The notes under the pieces are model-generated. The model made no database searches, had not been told where the DNA came from, and was given only the letters and a program-made list of their open reading frames with translations. Below, piece after piece: positions 32,786-40,727 of a stretch of 64,000 nucleotides of DNA. The DNA comes from Micromonospora sp. NBC_01699. Its GTDB lineage: Bacteria > Actinomycetota > Actinomycetes > Mycobacteriales > Micromonosporaceae. The first letter of the stretch is position 1; every line of letters starts with the position of its first letter. A program made the translations under genes and the position numbers. The DNA is taken from assembly GCF_036250065.1 (NCBI RefSeq), contig NZ_CP109199.1, forward strand, positions 8,124,083-8,188,082, in the 5' to 3' direction.

Positions 32786-33742
32786 TCAGCCGATGTCGCC
32801 GGTGCGCAGCCGGGTCAGCCACGCGGTCGCGTCGGCGTAGTCGGCGTCGGTCAGGCCCGGCGGCGCCGGTACCGGCCGTTCGTGCGGCGCCACGCCCCAC
32901 CGGTGCCGGGGATAGGAGCCGAGGAACCGGACCTCGGCGCAGATCCGGCGTAGCCCGCGCAGCGCCTCGCCGACCCGGTCGTCGGCGACGTGCCCGGTGC
33001 AGTCGAGAAAGAAGACGTAGCGGCCCAGGGCCTCGCCGGTCGGGCGGGACTCGATCCGGGTGAGGTTCACCCCGCGTACGGCGAGTTCCATCAGCACCGC
33101 CAACAGCGCGCCGACCCGGTCGTGGGCGATGAACACGGCCAGCGAGGTCACGTCGTCGCCGGTCGGCGGCGGCGGGGTCGCCGGCCGGGTGACCAGCACG
33201 AACCGGGTGACCGCGTCGCCGTGGTCGGCGATCTTCTCGGCCAGTACGGCCAGCCGCTGCCGGGTCACCCCGATCGGTGCGCAGATGGCGGCGTCATGTT
33301 CGCCGGCCGCGGCGGCCGCGGCGGCGGCCCCGTTGGAGAGCACGTCGACCACGGTGGCGTTCGGGAGTTGCTCCCGCAGCCAACCCCGGCACTGGGTGGA
33401 CGCCTGCGGATGGGCGGCCACCGTACGGATCTCGGCCAGCGTCCGGTCCGGCCGGGCGGCCAGCACGAACTCGACCGGCAGCACCACCTCGCGGGCGATC
33501 ATCAGGGGTTCGCCGTCGACCATCTCGTCGAAGGTGACCCCGACCGCGCCACCGATCGAGTTCTCCAGGGGCACCAGCGCCGCGTCCGCGTCGTCGTGGC
33601 GGACCGCGTCGAGCGCCTCCGGCACGCTGCGCGACGGCGTACGGCTGCTCCGCTCGGCGGCGGGCAGGGTACGCAGCGCCTGCTCGGCGAAGGTCCCCTC
33701 GGGGCCGAGATAGACGAACCGGGTCGGCGGTATGCCGGGCAT
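32786..33742 (-). CDS. pheA: Prephenate dehydratase
   Basis: A 318-residue enzyme that converts prephenate to phenylpyruvate in phenylalanine synthesis. The catalytic domain has YLGPEGTFAEQALRTLP, DADAALVPLENSIGGAVG, and GVTRQRLAVLAEKIADHGDAVTRFVLV, which includes the TRF motif. The C-terminal ACT domain has GALLAVLMELAVRGVNLTRIESRPTGEALGRYVFF, the ESRP site for phenylalanine feedback. The ATG at 33742 is supported by TAGGCT at leaderless spacing. The longer form starting at 33760 adds non-conserved residues. It is monofunctional (no chorismate mutase domain), as is usual in actinomycetes. Confidence 0.95.
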   Translation of the reverse strand: MPGIPPTRFVYLGPEGTFAEQALRTLPAAERSSRTPSRSVPEALDAVRHDDADAALVPLENSIGGAVGVTFDEMVDGEPLMIAREVVLPVEFVLAARPDRTLAEIRTVAAHPQASTQCRGWLREQLPNATVVDVLSNGAAAAAAAAGEHDAAICAPIGVTRQRLAVLAEKIADHGDAVTRFVLVTRPATPPPPTGDDVTSLAVFIAHDRVGALLAVLMELAVRGVNLTRIESRPTGEALGRYVFFLDCTGHVADDRVGEALRGLRRICAEVRFLGSYPRHRWGVAPHERPVPAPPGLTDADYADATAWLTRLRTGDIG

Positions 33743-33749
33743 GCGGTCC

Positions 33750-33755
33750 AGCCTA
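33750..33755 (-). promoter_or_regulatory. -10 element for leaderless pheA transcript
   Basis: TAGGCT on the minus strand ends seven bases before the pheA ATG at 33742. It overlaps the stop region of the upstream lipoprotein gene. Confidence 0.45.
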
Positions 33756-34340
33756 CGCACCCGTGGTGGGCGGTGCAGTGGTGTACCCGCCGATGCCGAC
33801 GGGTGGCGGGGTTTCGCAGGCGGCGGTCCGGATGCCGGCGGGTGCGCCCGTACGCACCGGGATGCTGCACACGTCGGTGCCGGCGGTGACCAGGGTCAGC
33901 GCGGTGGCCGGTCCCTTGGATACGACCTGCCAGGGGCCCCGGTCGCCGACCTGGATCACGGTGTACTGCCAGTCGCCGGCGCAGAGTGGGCCGGGTGCCG
34001 GGACGGTCAGACCGACCCCGCGCGGGATTCCGGTGGACGAGCGGCGGAGCAGGGCGACCACCTGGTCGGCGGTGGGTTTCCCCTGGCACGCGACGGCGGT
34101 GTTCTCGCCGAACAGCGGCGTGGGGCTCAACGGGAGGCCGGACGTCGGAGTACGGGTTCCGGGTCCGGCCGGCGTGCTCGTCGGGCTCGGATGTGCGGTG
34201 GGCGACGGTAGGTCACTGCCGGGTGGCTTGCGGAGTTCAGGCGGGGTGCCGCAGCCGGCCGGGGCGAGGCAACCGACGAGCAGGCCGCCGGCGAGCAGCC
34301 GGCGGGCCACTGTGGTGGGTAAGGATGGTGCGCGGAGCAC
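33753..34340 (-). CDS. Putative lipoprotein of unknown function
   Basis: A 195-residue exported protein. The N-terminal signal RRLLAGGLLVGCLAPAGC ends in a lipobox (PAGC), so it should be lipid-anchored outside the membrane. A Pro/Ser/Thr-rich spacer (SPTAHPSPTSTPAGPGTRTP) precedes a small domain with two or three cysteines (FGENTAVACQG, PGPLCAGDWQYTVIQVG, DVCSIPVRTGAP, TAACETPPP). I do not recognise the domain. The GTG at 34340 follows AAGGA by eight bases. It lies ten bases upstream of pheA on the same strand, but pheA has its own probable promoter. Confidence 0.7.
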   Translation of the reverse strand: MLRAPSLPTTVARRLLAGGLLVGCLAPAGCGTPPELRKPPGSDLPSPTAHPSPTSTPAGPGTRTPTSGLPLSPTPLFGENTAVACQGKPTADQVVALLRRSSTGIPRGVGLTVPAPGPLCAGDWQYTVIQVGDRGPWQVVSKGPATALTLVTAGTDVCSIPVRTGAPAGIRTAACETPPPVGIGGYTTAPPTTGA

Positions 34341-34425
34341 GGGCCGATTCCTTGCGCCGGGGCGGAAAAGCCGATCAGTTGACCGGGCCCCATGGTATTG
34401 CCTGAAACCGGGCGTAGGTAGAGGC

Positions 34426-34815
34426 TCAGCCGGAGACCCGGTGCCCGGCGTGGGTCAGGGTGGCCAGAGCCTCGGCGAGCCGGACCGCCGGAACCATCAG
34501 GTAGTCGGTGTCGTAGGTCGAGAACGCGAAGATGTTGACCCGCGCGTCGGCGAGCGGTACGACCAGCGACGCCAGGACCCCGGTCAGCGCCATGTCGAGC
34601 GGGCCGGCGACCCGCAGGCAGCGCCACGGGGTTTCGACGGTGGCCTCGACCGGCGCCCGGTCGGCCCGGCAGATGATCGACACCTCGTCGGCGGTCCAGG
34701 TCACCGACAGCACGCCGGACTCGGCCGAACCGCTCAGCAGGCCGGCGGGGAGCGACGAGCCGGCCGGCAGCCGGCACACCGCGTATTCCTCCGGAAGCAG
34801 AGCGATATCCAACAT
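34426..34815 (-). CDS. ACT-domain protein of the CASTOR-like group
   Basis: A 129-residue protein made of two ACT-like halves. MLDIALLPEEYAVCRLPAGS and VLSVTWTADEVSIICRADRAP form the first. WRCLRVAGPLDMALTGVLASLVVPLADARVNIFAFSTYDTDYLMVPA forms the second, with the FSTYDTDYLMV motif common to the CASTOR-like ACT family. Such proteins bind amino acids, but this one has no assigned role. The ATG at 34815 is supported by TAAGGT at leaderless spacing. It sits two genes upstream of pheA and may sense amino-acid status, which is only inference. Confidence 0.8.
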   Translation of the reverse strand: MLDIALLPEEYAVCRLPAGSSLPAGLLSGSAESGVLSVTWTADEVSIICRADRAPVEATVETPWRCLRVAGPLDMALTGVLASLVVPLADARVNIFAFSTYDTDYLMVPAVRLAEALATLTHAGHRVSG

Positions 34816-34821
34816 GAGGGA

Positions 34822-34827
34822 ACCTTA
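34822..34827 (-). promoter_or_regulatory. -10 element for leaderless ACT-protein transcript
   Basis: TAAGGT on the minus strand ends six bases before the ATG at 34815. Confidence 0.4.
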
Positions 34828-34890
34828 CGGTGAGCCTGGTCGGCCGCCCAACTCCTTACCGTGCGGTGATTGACACAGTGGGTCGGGCGG

Positions 34891-35352
34891 TCAGATCTTG
34901 GCGAAGAAGGTGAGGGATCCGGCGACCGCACCCGCGACCAGCAACGGCGTCGAGATCGCGTCCACCGTGGCGTCGGTTGTCGGGCCGGTGCCGGCCTGCA
35001 CGCGGAGCAGGCCGCGGGTGAGCCGGCCGGAGCTGAGCGCGAGCAGCGGCGGGATCTTGTCGACCTCCTGCTCGTGCAGCTCGCCACGGGCGGCGGTGAA
35101 GTCGAGCAGTCGCAGTTCACCGTCGAGCAGCGGGTGGCCCACCACCTTCGCGGGCGCGCTCAGGCCGAGCAGTGCGCAGCAGGAGTCGGAGATGGCGGTG
35201 ATGGTCGTACGCAGGTCGATGAGCAGGCACGGCTCGGCGGCTCTTGAAACACTGGCGGACCAGTGGTTGAAGCTGTCGGACTCGTGACCCGTCGAGGTGT
35301 CGTCGGCAGGTGACACGAACGCCTCGGTGAGTGAGAGTTCGACGTGGGCCAC
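34891..35352 (-). CDS. PAS-like domain protein of unknown function
   Basis: A 153-residue protein with one PAS-like domain: HWSASVSRAAEPCLLIDLRTTITAISDSCCALLGLSAPAKVVGHPLLDG resembles the start of a PAS fold with its GHPLLD turn. The second half (LLRVQAGTGPTTDATVDAISTPLLVAGAVAGSLTFFAKI) completes the sheet. No effector domain follows, so it is probably a sensor or adapter that works with another protein. AGGAGG precedes the GTG at 35352 by four bases. A TAGCGT -10 candidate lies at 35385-35390. Function is unknown. Confidence 0.65.
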   Translation of the reverse strand: MAHVELSLTEAFVSPADDTSTGHESDSFNHWSASVSRAAEPCLLIDLRTTITAISDSCCALLGLSAPAKVVGHPLLDGELRLLDFTAARGELHEQEVDKIPPLLALSSGRLTRGLLRVQAGTGPTTDATVDAISTPLLVAGAVAGSLTFFAKI

Positions 35353-35384
35353 CGCGCCTCCTATGCACTCCACCGGTCGGACCC

Positions 35385-35390
35385 ACGCTA
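35385..35390 (-). promoter_or_regulatory. Possible -10 element for the PAS-like gene
   Basis: TAGCGT on the minus strand would start transcription near 35378, about 26 bases before the GTG at 35352, leaving room for the AGGAGG ribosome binding site. Confidence 0.35.
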
Positions 35391-35534
35391 GCCGATCGCG
35401 ACGGTTCGGTGCTCACCCCCGGTGGGGTCGTCGCAACGGCCAGCCATGACAGCACCCGGCCCCGGGCAGGGCCCAGCGATGCCACGGGGGCGAAAGCGGA
35501 CTCTCGCCCCGATAGGTGACGCTGGCTCGTGACG

Positions 35535-36272
35535 TTACCGGTGGCTGGCCCGCTTGTCAGCGGCCGTTCGGCCGTCCTCGTACCAACGGTAGTCCGCGGC
35601 CGACCGGTACGGGCCGTTCAACCAGGTGGAAGGCGCCTGCGCGACCTGGGACAGTTTTTCGGCGGTGGCGGCGCTGATCTTGGCCCCGCCGGCCACCAGG
35701 AGGCGGTCCAGTTCGCGGTGGGTCGCGACCAGACACTCCTTCGGCAGGCCGTAGACGCTGATCACGCCGGAGCCGACGAAGGTGAGCACCGGGGTGACGG
35801 GGATGTTCAGGCCGACCGCGGTGGAGAGCGCCTTGCTCGCCCGCTTGGCGTCCCGGCGTGCCTCGGCGACGTAGTTCGGGCGCTTGCCGTTGATCTGGAC
35901 CACGTCACCGGCGATCATGACGCGGGCCCGGCCGTGGTCGGCGATGGTGACCGCGAACAGCCCGCTGGGTCCGATGGCGAGGAAGCTGGCCCGGTCGTCG
36001 CGGGCGCCGCGGTCCAGGACCGGGTTCGACCCGGACATGTCGGCCCGCGGTACGTCGATCACGTGCCACGAGGGACCGAGGTGGTCGAGCTGGTTGAGTG
36101 CGCGTGCGCCGGCCGCCTCGACCCGGCGGGCGTCGCGTTCGGCGCGGCGACGGCGGGCCCAGTCCAATGGGGTGGGTCGGGCTGCTTCGAGCTCCGCGGA
36201 CGGCCCGTTGGGTGGCGGAGCGGGTAGGGCCCGAGCGGTCGAAACCGCGCGGCGCGCAGGAAACACAGTCAT
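35535..36272 (-). CDS. NERD-like nuclease-related domain protein
   Basis: A 245-residue cytosolic protein. After a basic helical N-terminus (PLDWARRRRAERDARRVEAAGARALNQL), the core has WHVIDVPRADMSGSNPVLDRGARDDRASFLAIGPSGLFAVTIADHGRARVMIAGD, reminiscent of NERD/PD-(D/E)xK-like folds in which FAVTI and the preceding acidic residues form the site. The matches are weak, so nuclease activity is uncertain. GGAGG lies six bases before the ATG at 36272. The gene is divergent from arcA across 159 bases containing a 17-bp palindrome. It may be a DNA-damage or defence-related protein, but nothing nearby confirms this. Confidence 0.55.
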   Translation of the reverse strand: MTVFPARRAVSTARALPAPPPNGPSAELEAARPTPLDWARRRRAERDARRVEAAGARALNQLDHLGPSWHVIDVPRADMSGSNPVLDRGARDDRASFLAIGPSGLFAVTIADHGRARVMIAGDVVQINGKRPNYVAEARRDAKRASKALSTAVGLNIPVTPVLTFVGSGVISVYGLPKECLVATHRELDRLLVAGGAKISAATAEKLSQVAQAPSTWLNGPYRSAADYRWYEDGRTAADKRASHR

Positions 36273-36367
36273 CGTGACCTCCGGCAAAAGGTCCCTCGGG
36301 TTATGTCTTCACTACCGTACGTGGCCACACCGGTGGTTCGGCAAGGCGAACCGCTGAGTGAGTATGG

Positions 36368-36384
36368 ATGAATGCCATATTCAT
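36368..36384. promoter_or_regulatory. 17-bp palindrome upstream of arcA, ARG-box-like
   Basis: ATGAATGCCATATTCAT has perfect six-base arms around a five-base spacer. The inner TGAAT...ATTCA half-sites are those of the ArgR operator, although the classic ARG box has a four-base spacer. It lies 48 bases before the arcA start region, a suitable place for arginine-dependent control by ArgR. Confidence 0.45.
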
Positions 36385-36422
36385 GCCCAGCCCGTTTTCC
36401 CGGATGGTGACAAGTCCTGCCC

Positions 36423-36428
36423 TACGCT
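36423..36428 (+). promoter_or_regulatory. -10 element for leaderless arcA transcript
   Basis: TACGCT ends six bases before the GTG at 36435 and three before the ATG at 36432. The spacing favours GTG 36435 as the translated start. Confidence 0.4.
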
Positions 36429-36434
36429 TCGATG

Positions 36435-37640
36435 GTGACACACTACGTCGACAGTGAGGTAGGCCGTCTTCGTACGGTGCTGCTGCACCGCCCCGGCGGC
36501 GAACTCGCCCGGCTCACGCCCCGGAACAACGGCTCGCTGCTCTTCGACGCCATCCCATGGGTTGGACGGGCCCAGGAGGAGCACGACGCCTTCGCCGCCG
36601 CGCTCGCGTCCCGTGGGGTCGAGGTGCTGTACCTGGGAAACCTGCTGGCCGAGACGCTGGCCCTGTCCGACGCCCGAGCCGAACTGACCGAACAGGTGCT
36701 CGCCGACCCCCGGCTCGGTGAGACGCTGCGGCGGCGGGTCGCGGACCATCTGACCTACCTCGACCCGGCCGCGCTCGCCGGCGTACTCATCGCCGGGCTC
36801 GCGCACGAGGAGCTCCGTACGAGTTGGGACCGGCCCGGCGGGTTGGTCTACACGTTGCTCGACCGGCACGACTTCGTCATCGACCCGTTGCCCAATCTTC
36901 TCTTCACCAGAGATTCATCAACCTGGATCAGAGACCATGCCGCCGTGACCAGTCTCACCATGCCGGCCCGGCAGCGGGAGACCTCGCTGACCGACGCGAT
37001 CTACCGGCACCACCCCCGCTTCGGCGGTACGCCGTTCGTCTACCAGCCCGGTCTGGAGCGGATCGAGGGCGGCGACGTGCTGCTGCTCGCCCCCGGCGTG
37101 ATCGCGGTCGGTGTCGGTGAGCGGACCACCCCGGCCGGTGCCGAACGGCTGGCCCGCCGGGTCTTCGCCGCCGAGCTGGCGCACACCGTCCTGGTGGTGC
37201 CGATCGCGCAGGAACGCGCCACCATGCACCTGGACACCGTCTGCACCATGGTCGACGTCGACACCGTGCTGATGTACGCCAACGTCGCCGACACCCTCAC
37301 GGCGTACACCGTGGTCGCCGGCCCCGACGGCGAGCCGCAGGTCGACGGCCCGGCGTCGTTCCTGCGGGCGGCGGCCGACGCGATGGACCTGGACACGCTG
37401 CGGGTCATCGACACCGGACTCGACCCGGTCACCGCCGAACGGGAACAGTGGGACGACGGCAACAACACCCTGGCCCTGGCACCCCGGCTCTGCGTCGCGT
37501 ACGAGCGCAACGTGGAGACGAACGCGCAGTTGGAGCGGGCCGGGATCGAGGTGATCCGGATCGCCGGTTCGGAACTCGGCTCGGGCCGGGGTGGCCCGCG
37601 CTGCATGTCGTGCCCGCTGGTCCGCGACCCGCTCCGGTAA
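36435..37640 (+). CDS. arcA: Arginine deiminase
   Basis: A 401-residue enzyme that hydrolyses arginine to citrulline and ammonia, feeding ATP formation and acid resistance through the ADI pathway. [28 protein letters not shown] opens the family fold. [27 protein letters not shown] with the catalytic His, and RCMSCPLVR near the C-terminus with the nucleophilic Cys are all present. The start is GTG 36435 (leaderless spacing) rather than ATG 36432. No arcB or arcC lies alongside, so the full ADI operon is not here. An ARG-box-like palindrome upstream suggests arginine regulation. Confidence 0.95.
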   Translation: MTHYVDSEVGRLRTVLLHRPGGELARLTPRNNGSLLFDAIPWVGRAQEEHDAFAAALASRGVEVLYLGNLLAETLALSDARAELTEQVLADPRLGETLRRRVADHLTYLDPAALAGVLIAGLAHEELRTSWDRPGGLVYTLLDRHDFVIDPLPNLLFTRDSSTWIRDHAAVTSLTMPARQRETSLTDAIYRHHPRFGGTPFVYQPGLERIEGGDVLLLAPGVIAVGVGERTTPAGAERLARRVFAAELAHTVLVVPIAQERATMHLDTVCTMVDVDTVLMYANVADTLTAYTVVAGPDGEPQVDGPASFLRAAADAMDLDTLRVIDTGLDPVTAEREQWDDGNNTLALAPRLCVAYERNVETNAQLERAGIEVIRIAGSELGSGRGGPRCMSCPLVRDPLR

Positions 37641-37670
37641 CCGCGCCGCCCCGGATCGAGGAGCGGATCG

Positions 37671-38594
37671 TCAGCGCAGGGTCAGTTGCCGGCCGACCAG
37701 CCCCTGGCGGGCGCGGCGGGCGGCGCCGTCCAGCGGTGCCGGGTCGGCGAGCGCGCCCGCGTACCGCTTGGCGAAGTCGGCCAGCGGGGCCTCCCACTCG
37801 TCCGCCTCCGGGTTGCGGGGCAGGTCCCAGACCGGGACGAGCCGGCCGTGGGCCCGGAACATGCCGGCGAACCGGGTGCCCTCGCCGAGGGTCAGCTCAC
37901 CGGCCGCGCTGAGCCGGGACAGGGCGTCGAGCGCGGGATCCTCGTCGTCGGGCAGCACCCAGCGCACGTGGCTCTTCTCCGGCACCCGACACCAGTACGC
38001 GGCGGGCGCGGCGGCCAGCCGTACGGTCGGGTAGATCGAGGCGTTCGCCCGCTCCAGCGACGCCTGCACCGTCGGGTCGTCGGTGGCGTCGGGGTCCAGC
38101 CAGAAGTCGAAGCCGTCGTGCATGGTGATGTCGAGCCGGTCGGTCACCAGCAGGTCCTGCAACCGGGGCCCGATGCCGGGCAGCGGCGGCACCGACACCT
38201 GCTTGCCGGGTTCGGCGTCCAGGGCGGCGAGCAGCGCCACGGCGAGGTCGCGGGAGACATCACCGGACTGGTCGTGGCGTTGCAGGCCGATGAAGACCCG
38301 ACCATCCGGCTTGGTCATCGCCGGCCAGGCCATCGGCAGCACGGTGGAGAGCGTCACCGGGCGGTCGCCGTACCGCTCGACCAGGTCGGGGTGCAGCCGC
38401 AGCGGGGCCGACGCGGCCGGTACGAGTTCGCGCAGGGCGATCCACTCCGCCTCGTCGGCGAGCCCCTCGAACGGCCGGGGTACGAAGACGTCGCGGATCT
38501 TCTCCCGCTTCTCCTTCGCCCGCTGGCCGCCGGCCGGGGCGCCGCTCGAACCGGCAACGGACGCGGACCGGGTTTGCTTTCGACGCTTGCTCAC
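37671..38594 (-). CDS. DUF5926-family protein
   Basis: A 307-residue actinobacterial protein of unknown function. A basic N-terminus (MSKRRKQTRSASVAGSSG, then RAKEKREKIRDVFVPRPFEGL) leads into WIALRELVPAASAPLRLHPDL and PVTLSTVLPMAWPAMTKPDGRVFIGLQRH. FDFWLDPDATDDPTVQASLERANASIYPT and AAPAAYWCRVPEKSHVRWVLP follow. I recall this as DUF5926, previously mis-annotated in some genomes as a topoisomerase. No catalytic motif is visible. The GTG at 38594 is supported by TAGGCT eight bases upstream. It converges on arcA with only 30 bases between stops. Confidence 0.75.
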   Translation of the reverse strand: MSKRRKQTRSASVAGSSGAPAGGQRAKEKREKIRDVFVPRPFEGLADEAEWIALRELVPAASAPLRLHPDLVERYGDRPVTLSTVLPMAWPAMTKPDGRVFIGLQRHDQSGDVSRDLAVALLAALDAEPGKQVSVPPLPGIGPRLQDLLVTDRLDITMHDGFDFWLDPDATDDPTVQASLERANASIYPTVRLAAAPAAYWCRVPEKSHVRWVLPDDEDPALDALSRLSAAGELTLGEGTRFAGMFRAHGRLVPVWDLPRNPEADEWEAPLADFAKRYAGALADPAPLDGAARRARQGLVGRQLTLR

Positions 38595-38602
38595 GGCGAG
38601 AC

Positions 38603-38608
38603 AGCCTA
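38603..38608 (-). promoter_or_regulatory. -10 element for leaderless DUF5926 transcript
   Basis: TAGGCT on the minus strand ends eight bases before the GTG at 38594, within the 67-base gap after the anti-sigma-type ATPase gene. Confidence 0.4.
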
Positions 38609-38661
38609 GAGGATCGGGCCCGGACTCCGGTCGGCTCGGGCCCGGTACCGGCCGGATCGGC

Positions 38662-39105
38662 TCAGTGCAGGGCGACCAGGCGGTCCGCGGCGGGGGCGGC
38701 GAGTTCGGCCCAGACGCTCTGCCCGAGCCCGTCCCGTTCGACCCCCCAGCCGGTGGTGAGCGCGGTCACTATGTGCAGGCCGCGGCCGTCGATCGCGTCG
38801 AGCCCGACCGTCCGGATCCGGGGTGAGGTGCTCGCCCCGCCGTCGGTGACCCGGATTCCGACCACGTCGGTGCCCGGACCGTGGCGCAGTCGCCAGGCCA
38901 CCCGGACCACGCCGCCGGGTAGCGGCTCGGCATGCCGGACCGCGTTGCCGACCAGTTCGGCCAGGACGGCCACGACGTCGGCCAGCAGTTCCGCCGGGAT
39001 AACGCCGGACAGCTCGGTGGCCAACCGCTGCCGGGCCGTCCGTGCACCGCTCGCCTCGTGCGGTACGACCACGCACCAGGAGCGTTCAGCGATCCCCGTA
39101 ACCAC
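38662..39105 (-). CDS. Anti-sigma-factor-type ATP-binding protein
   Basis: A 147-residue single-domain GHKL ATPase like the SpoIIAB/RsbW group or the small regulatory ATPases common in streptomycetes. The N box is LLADVVAVLAELVGNAVRHA, followed by VVGIRVTDGG (G1 box) and GLDAIDGRGLHIVTALTTGWGVE (G2 box). GGAGG sits seven bases before the GTG at 39105, which is why the much longer upstream open frame is rejected. It starts 43 bases after the histidine kinase gene, so the two are probably co-transcribed. It may bind an anti-anti-sigma factor or act as a partner kinase. No sigma factor gene is adjacent. Confidence 0.82.
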   Translation of the reverse strand: MVTGIAERSWCVVVPHEASGARTARQRLATELSGVIPAELLADVVAVLAELVGNAVRHAEPLPGGVVRVAWRLRHGPGTDVVGIRVTDGGASTSPRIRTVGLDAIDGRGLHIVTALTTGWGVERDGLGQSVWAELAAPAADRLVALH

Positions 39106-39148
39106 GGACGTGCCTCCTCGGGACACCGCCGGAATCCATCGGCGCGGA

Positions 39149-40609
39149 TCACCCTCTCGGCAGCCGCACCTCTGCGACCGTACCGCCCCCGGCCCGGGGT
39201 CGCAGGGAAACCCATCCATTTTGTCGCTCGACGATCCGGCGGACCAGGTAGAGGCCGAGGCCGGCGCCGGGATAGCGCCGCCGGTCACCGGACTCGCCCT
39301 GCCAGAACCGGTCGAACGCACGCTCCACGTGCTCGGAACGGATGCCGACGCCGCGGTCGCTGACCCGGAACGCCACCGTGTGCCGGTCGGCCTCCGCGCG
39401 CAGCTCGACCGGGGAGTCGGCGGGCGAGTACTTGTCCGAGTTGGTGGCCAGCTCGGTCAGCACGGTGGCCAGGCTGGCCCGGTCGCCGAGCGCCTTGGGC
39501 AGGTCCGCCGGCAGTGCGAGGACGAACCGGCGGCGCAGGTGCGCGGGCAGGTCGGCGACCGCGGCACGCAGCGCCTCGACCAGGTCGAACGGTACGGGCG
39601 CGCCACCGCCGACCGGACCCGCGTCGTTGGCCGCCGAGAGCAGTCGGTCGACCAGGCGGGCGAGTTCGCCGGCCCGTTGCCCGATCACCCGGGCCGCCTG
39701 GCGCCGGTCCGGTTCGGAAAGTGAGTCCCAGTGGTCGGTGAGCGTGTCGGCGTACCCCTTGATCACGGTGACCGGCGTACGGAGTTCGTGGCTGGTGACC
39801 GCGACGAACAGGTCGGTGTCGTGGTCCTGCCGGAACTGGTCGGTGACGTCCCGGAAGGTGACCACCCGGGACGCGACGGCGCCGGGCAGCTCGCCCGAGG
39901 TGATTTTGAGCCAGCGCCCGTCGGGCAGCCGGTGGTCGAGCACCTGTCCCGGCGGCGGCAGCGGGAACGGCAACGGCCGGTTGAGCACCTGGGCGGCCAC
40001 CCGCCCCACGATCCGCTCGGCCGCCGGGTTCCAGAGTCGGACGAAGCCGTCCCGGTCGGCGATCGCCAGCCCGTCGGCGAGCGCGGCCACCACCGGCCCG
40101 TCCCCGTGTACGGGCAGGCCCGCCTGGTCGCCGTACATGTGCGCGACGCAGGAGGCGACGTACGTCAGCACACTGCGGTACTCCGCGCCGCAGTGGTCGT
40201 CCCCGTCCGGGTAGAGGGCGTGCAGGCTGCCGATCATGACGCCGCCGATCTCCGCCCGCGCGACCACCATCCGGCGCAGGTCCGACCCGTCGGGCTGGTT
40301 GGCGAGTTCCCAGGAGAGCGCGTCGACCCGCATGTCCTGCACCCTGGCGCCGAGACGCAGCCGTTCGGTCGCCGGGTCGCCGAGCGGCACCGGCCGACCG
40401 AGCGCCCACTCGGCGGCGCCGGTCGCGGCGATGATCCGACCGCTGGTGGGGGCGTACTCCACAAAGGCCATGCCGGCCGCGCCGACCGTCCGCTGGGCGA
40501 CCCGGAGCAGGTGACCGAGGACCGGCAGCGCGGCGTCACCGGAATTGATCATTTCGATGACGACGGTGTGGCCGGCAACGAGCGCGGGGTAATCGGGGCG
40601 GTCCGGCAT
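39149..40609 (-). CDS. GAF-PAS sensor histidine kinase, no transmembrane segment
   Basis: A 486-residue soluble histidine kinase. A GAF-type domain (about 20-155) is followed by a PAS domain (about 172-262, DGLAIADRDGFVRLWNPAAERIVG). The dimerisation and phosphoacceptor domain carries His274 in FVAVTSHELRTPVTVIKGY. The ATPase domain has LTELATNSDKYSP (N), SDRGVGI (G1) and GAGLGLYLVRRIVERQNG (G2). No membrane helix or signal peptide is seen, so the signal is intracellular. No response regulator gene is nearby. The likely partner of the adjacent ATPase gene is unknown. The ATG at 40609 marks the conserved start after the tandem repeat. Confidence 0.88.
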   Translation of the reverse strand: MPDRPDYPALVAGHTVVIEMINSGDAALPVLGHLLRVAQRTVGAAGMAFVEYAPTSGRIIAATGAAEWALGRPVPLGDPATERLRLGARVQDMRVDALSWELANQPDGSDLRRMVVARAEIGGVMIGSLHALYPDGDDHCGAEYRSVLTYVASCVAHMYGDQAGLPVHGDGPVVAALADGLAIADRDGFVRLWNPAAERIVGRVAAQVLNRPLPFPLPPPGQVLDHRLPDGRWLKITSGELPGAVASRVVTFRDVTDQFRQDHDTDLFVAVTSHELRTPVTVIKGYADTLTDHWDSLSEPDRRQAARVIGQRAGELARLVDRLLSAANDAGPVGGGAPVPFDLVEALRAAVADLPAHLRRRFVLALPADLPKALGDRASLATVLTELATNSDKYSPADSPVELRAEADRHTVAFRVSDRGVGIRSEHVERAFDRFWQGESGDRRRYPGAGLGLYLVRRIVERQNGWVSLRPRAGGGTVAEVRLPRG

Positions 40610-40625
40610 GCCCCGAGTCTGCCTT

Positions 40626-40727
40626 CTCCGGTCGGCTTTCGGCAGTCCCGGTCGTCCGGCTTCGATCGGCTCTCGGCAGTGCCGGTCCCCCGGCTCCGGT
40701 CGGCTTTCCGCAGTGCCGGTCGTCCGG
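40626..40727. repeat. Three tandem 34-bp repeats upstream of the histidine kinase
   Basis: Units 40626-40659, 40660-40693 and 40694-40727 are exactly 34 bases each. Each has CGGCAGT or CGCAGT at its centre and ends TCCGG or CCCGG. They fill the entire 118-base gap between the glycerophosphodiesterase stop (40728) and the kinase start (40609). The 34-base unit is not a multiple of three, and the kinase reading frame does not use them. Confidence 0.75.
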
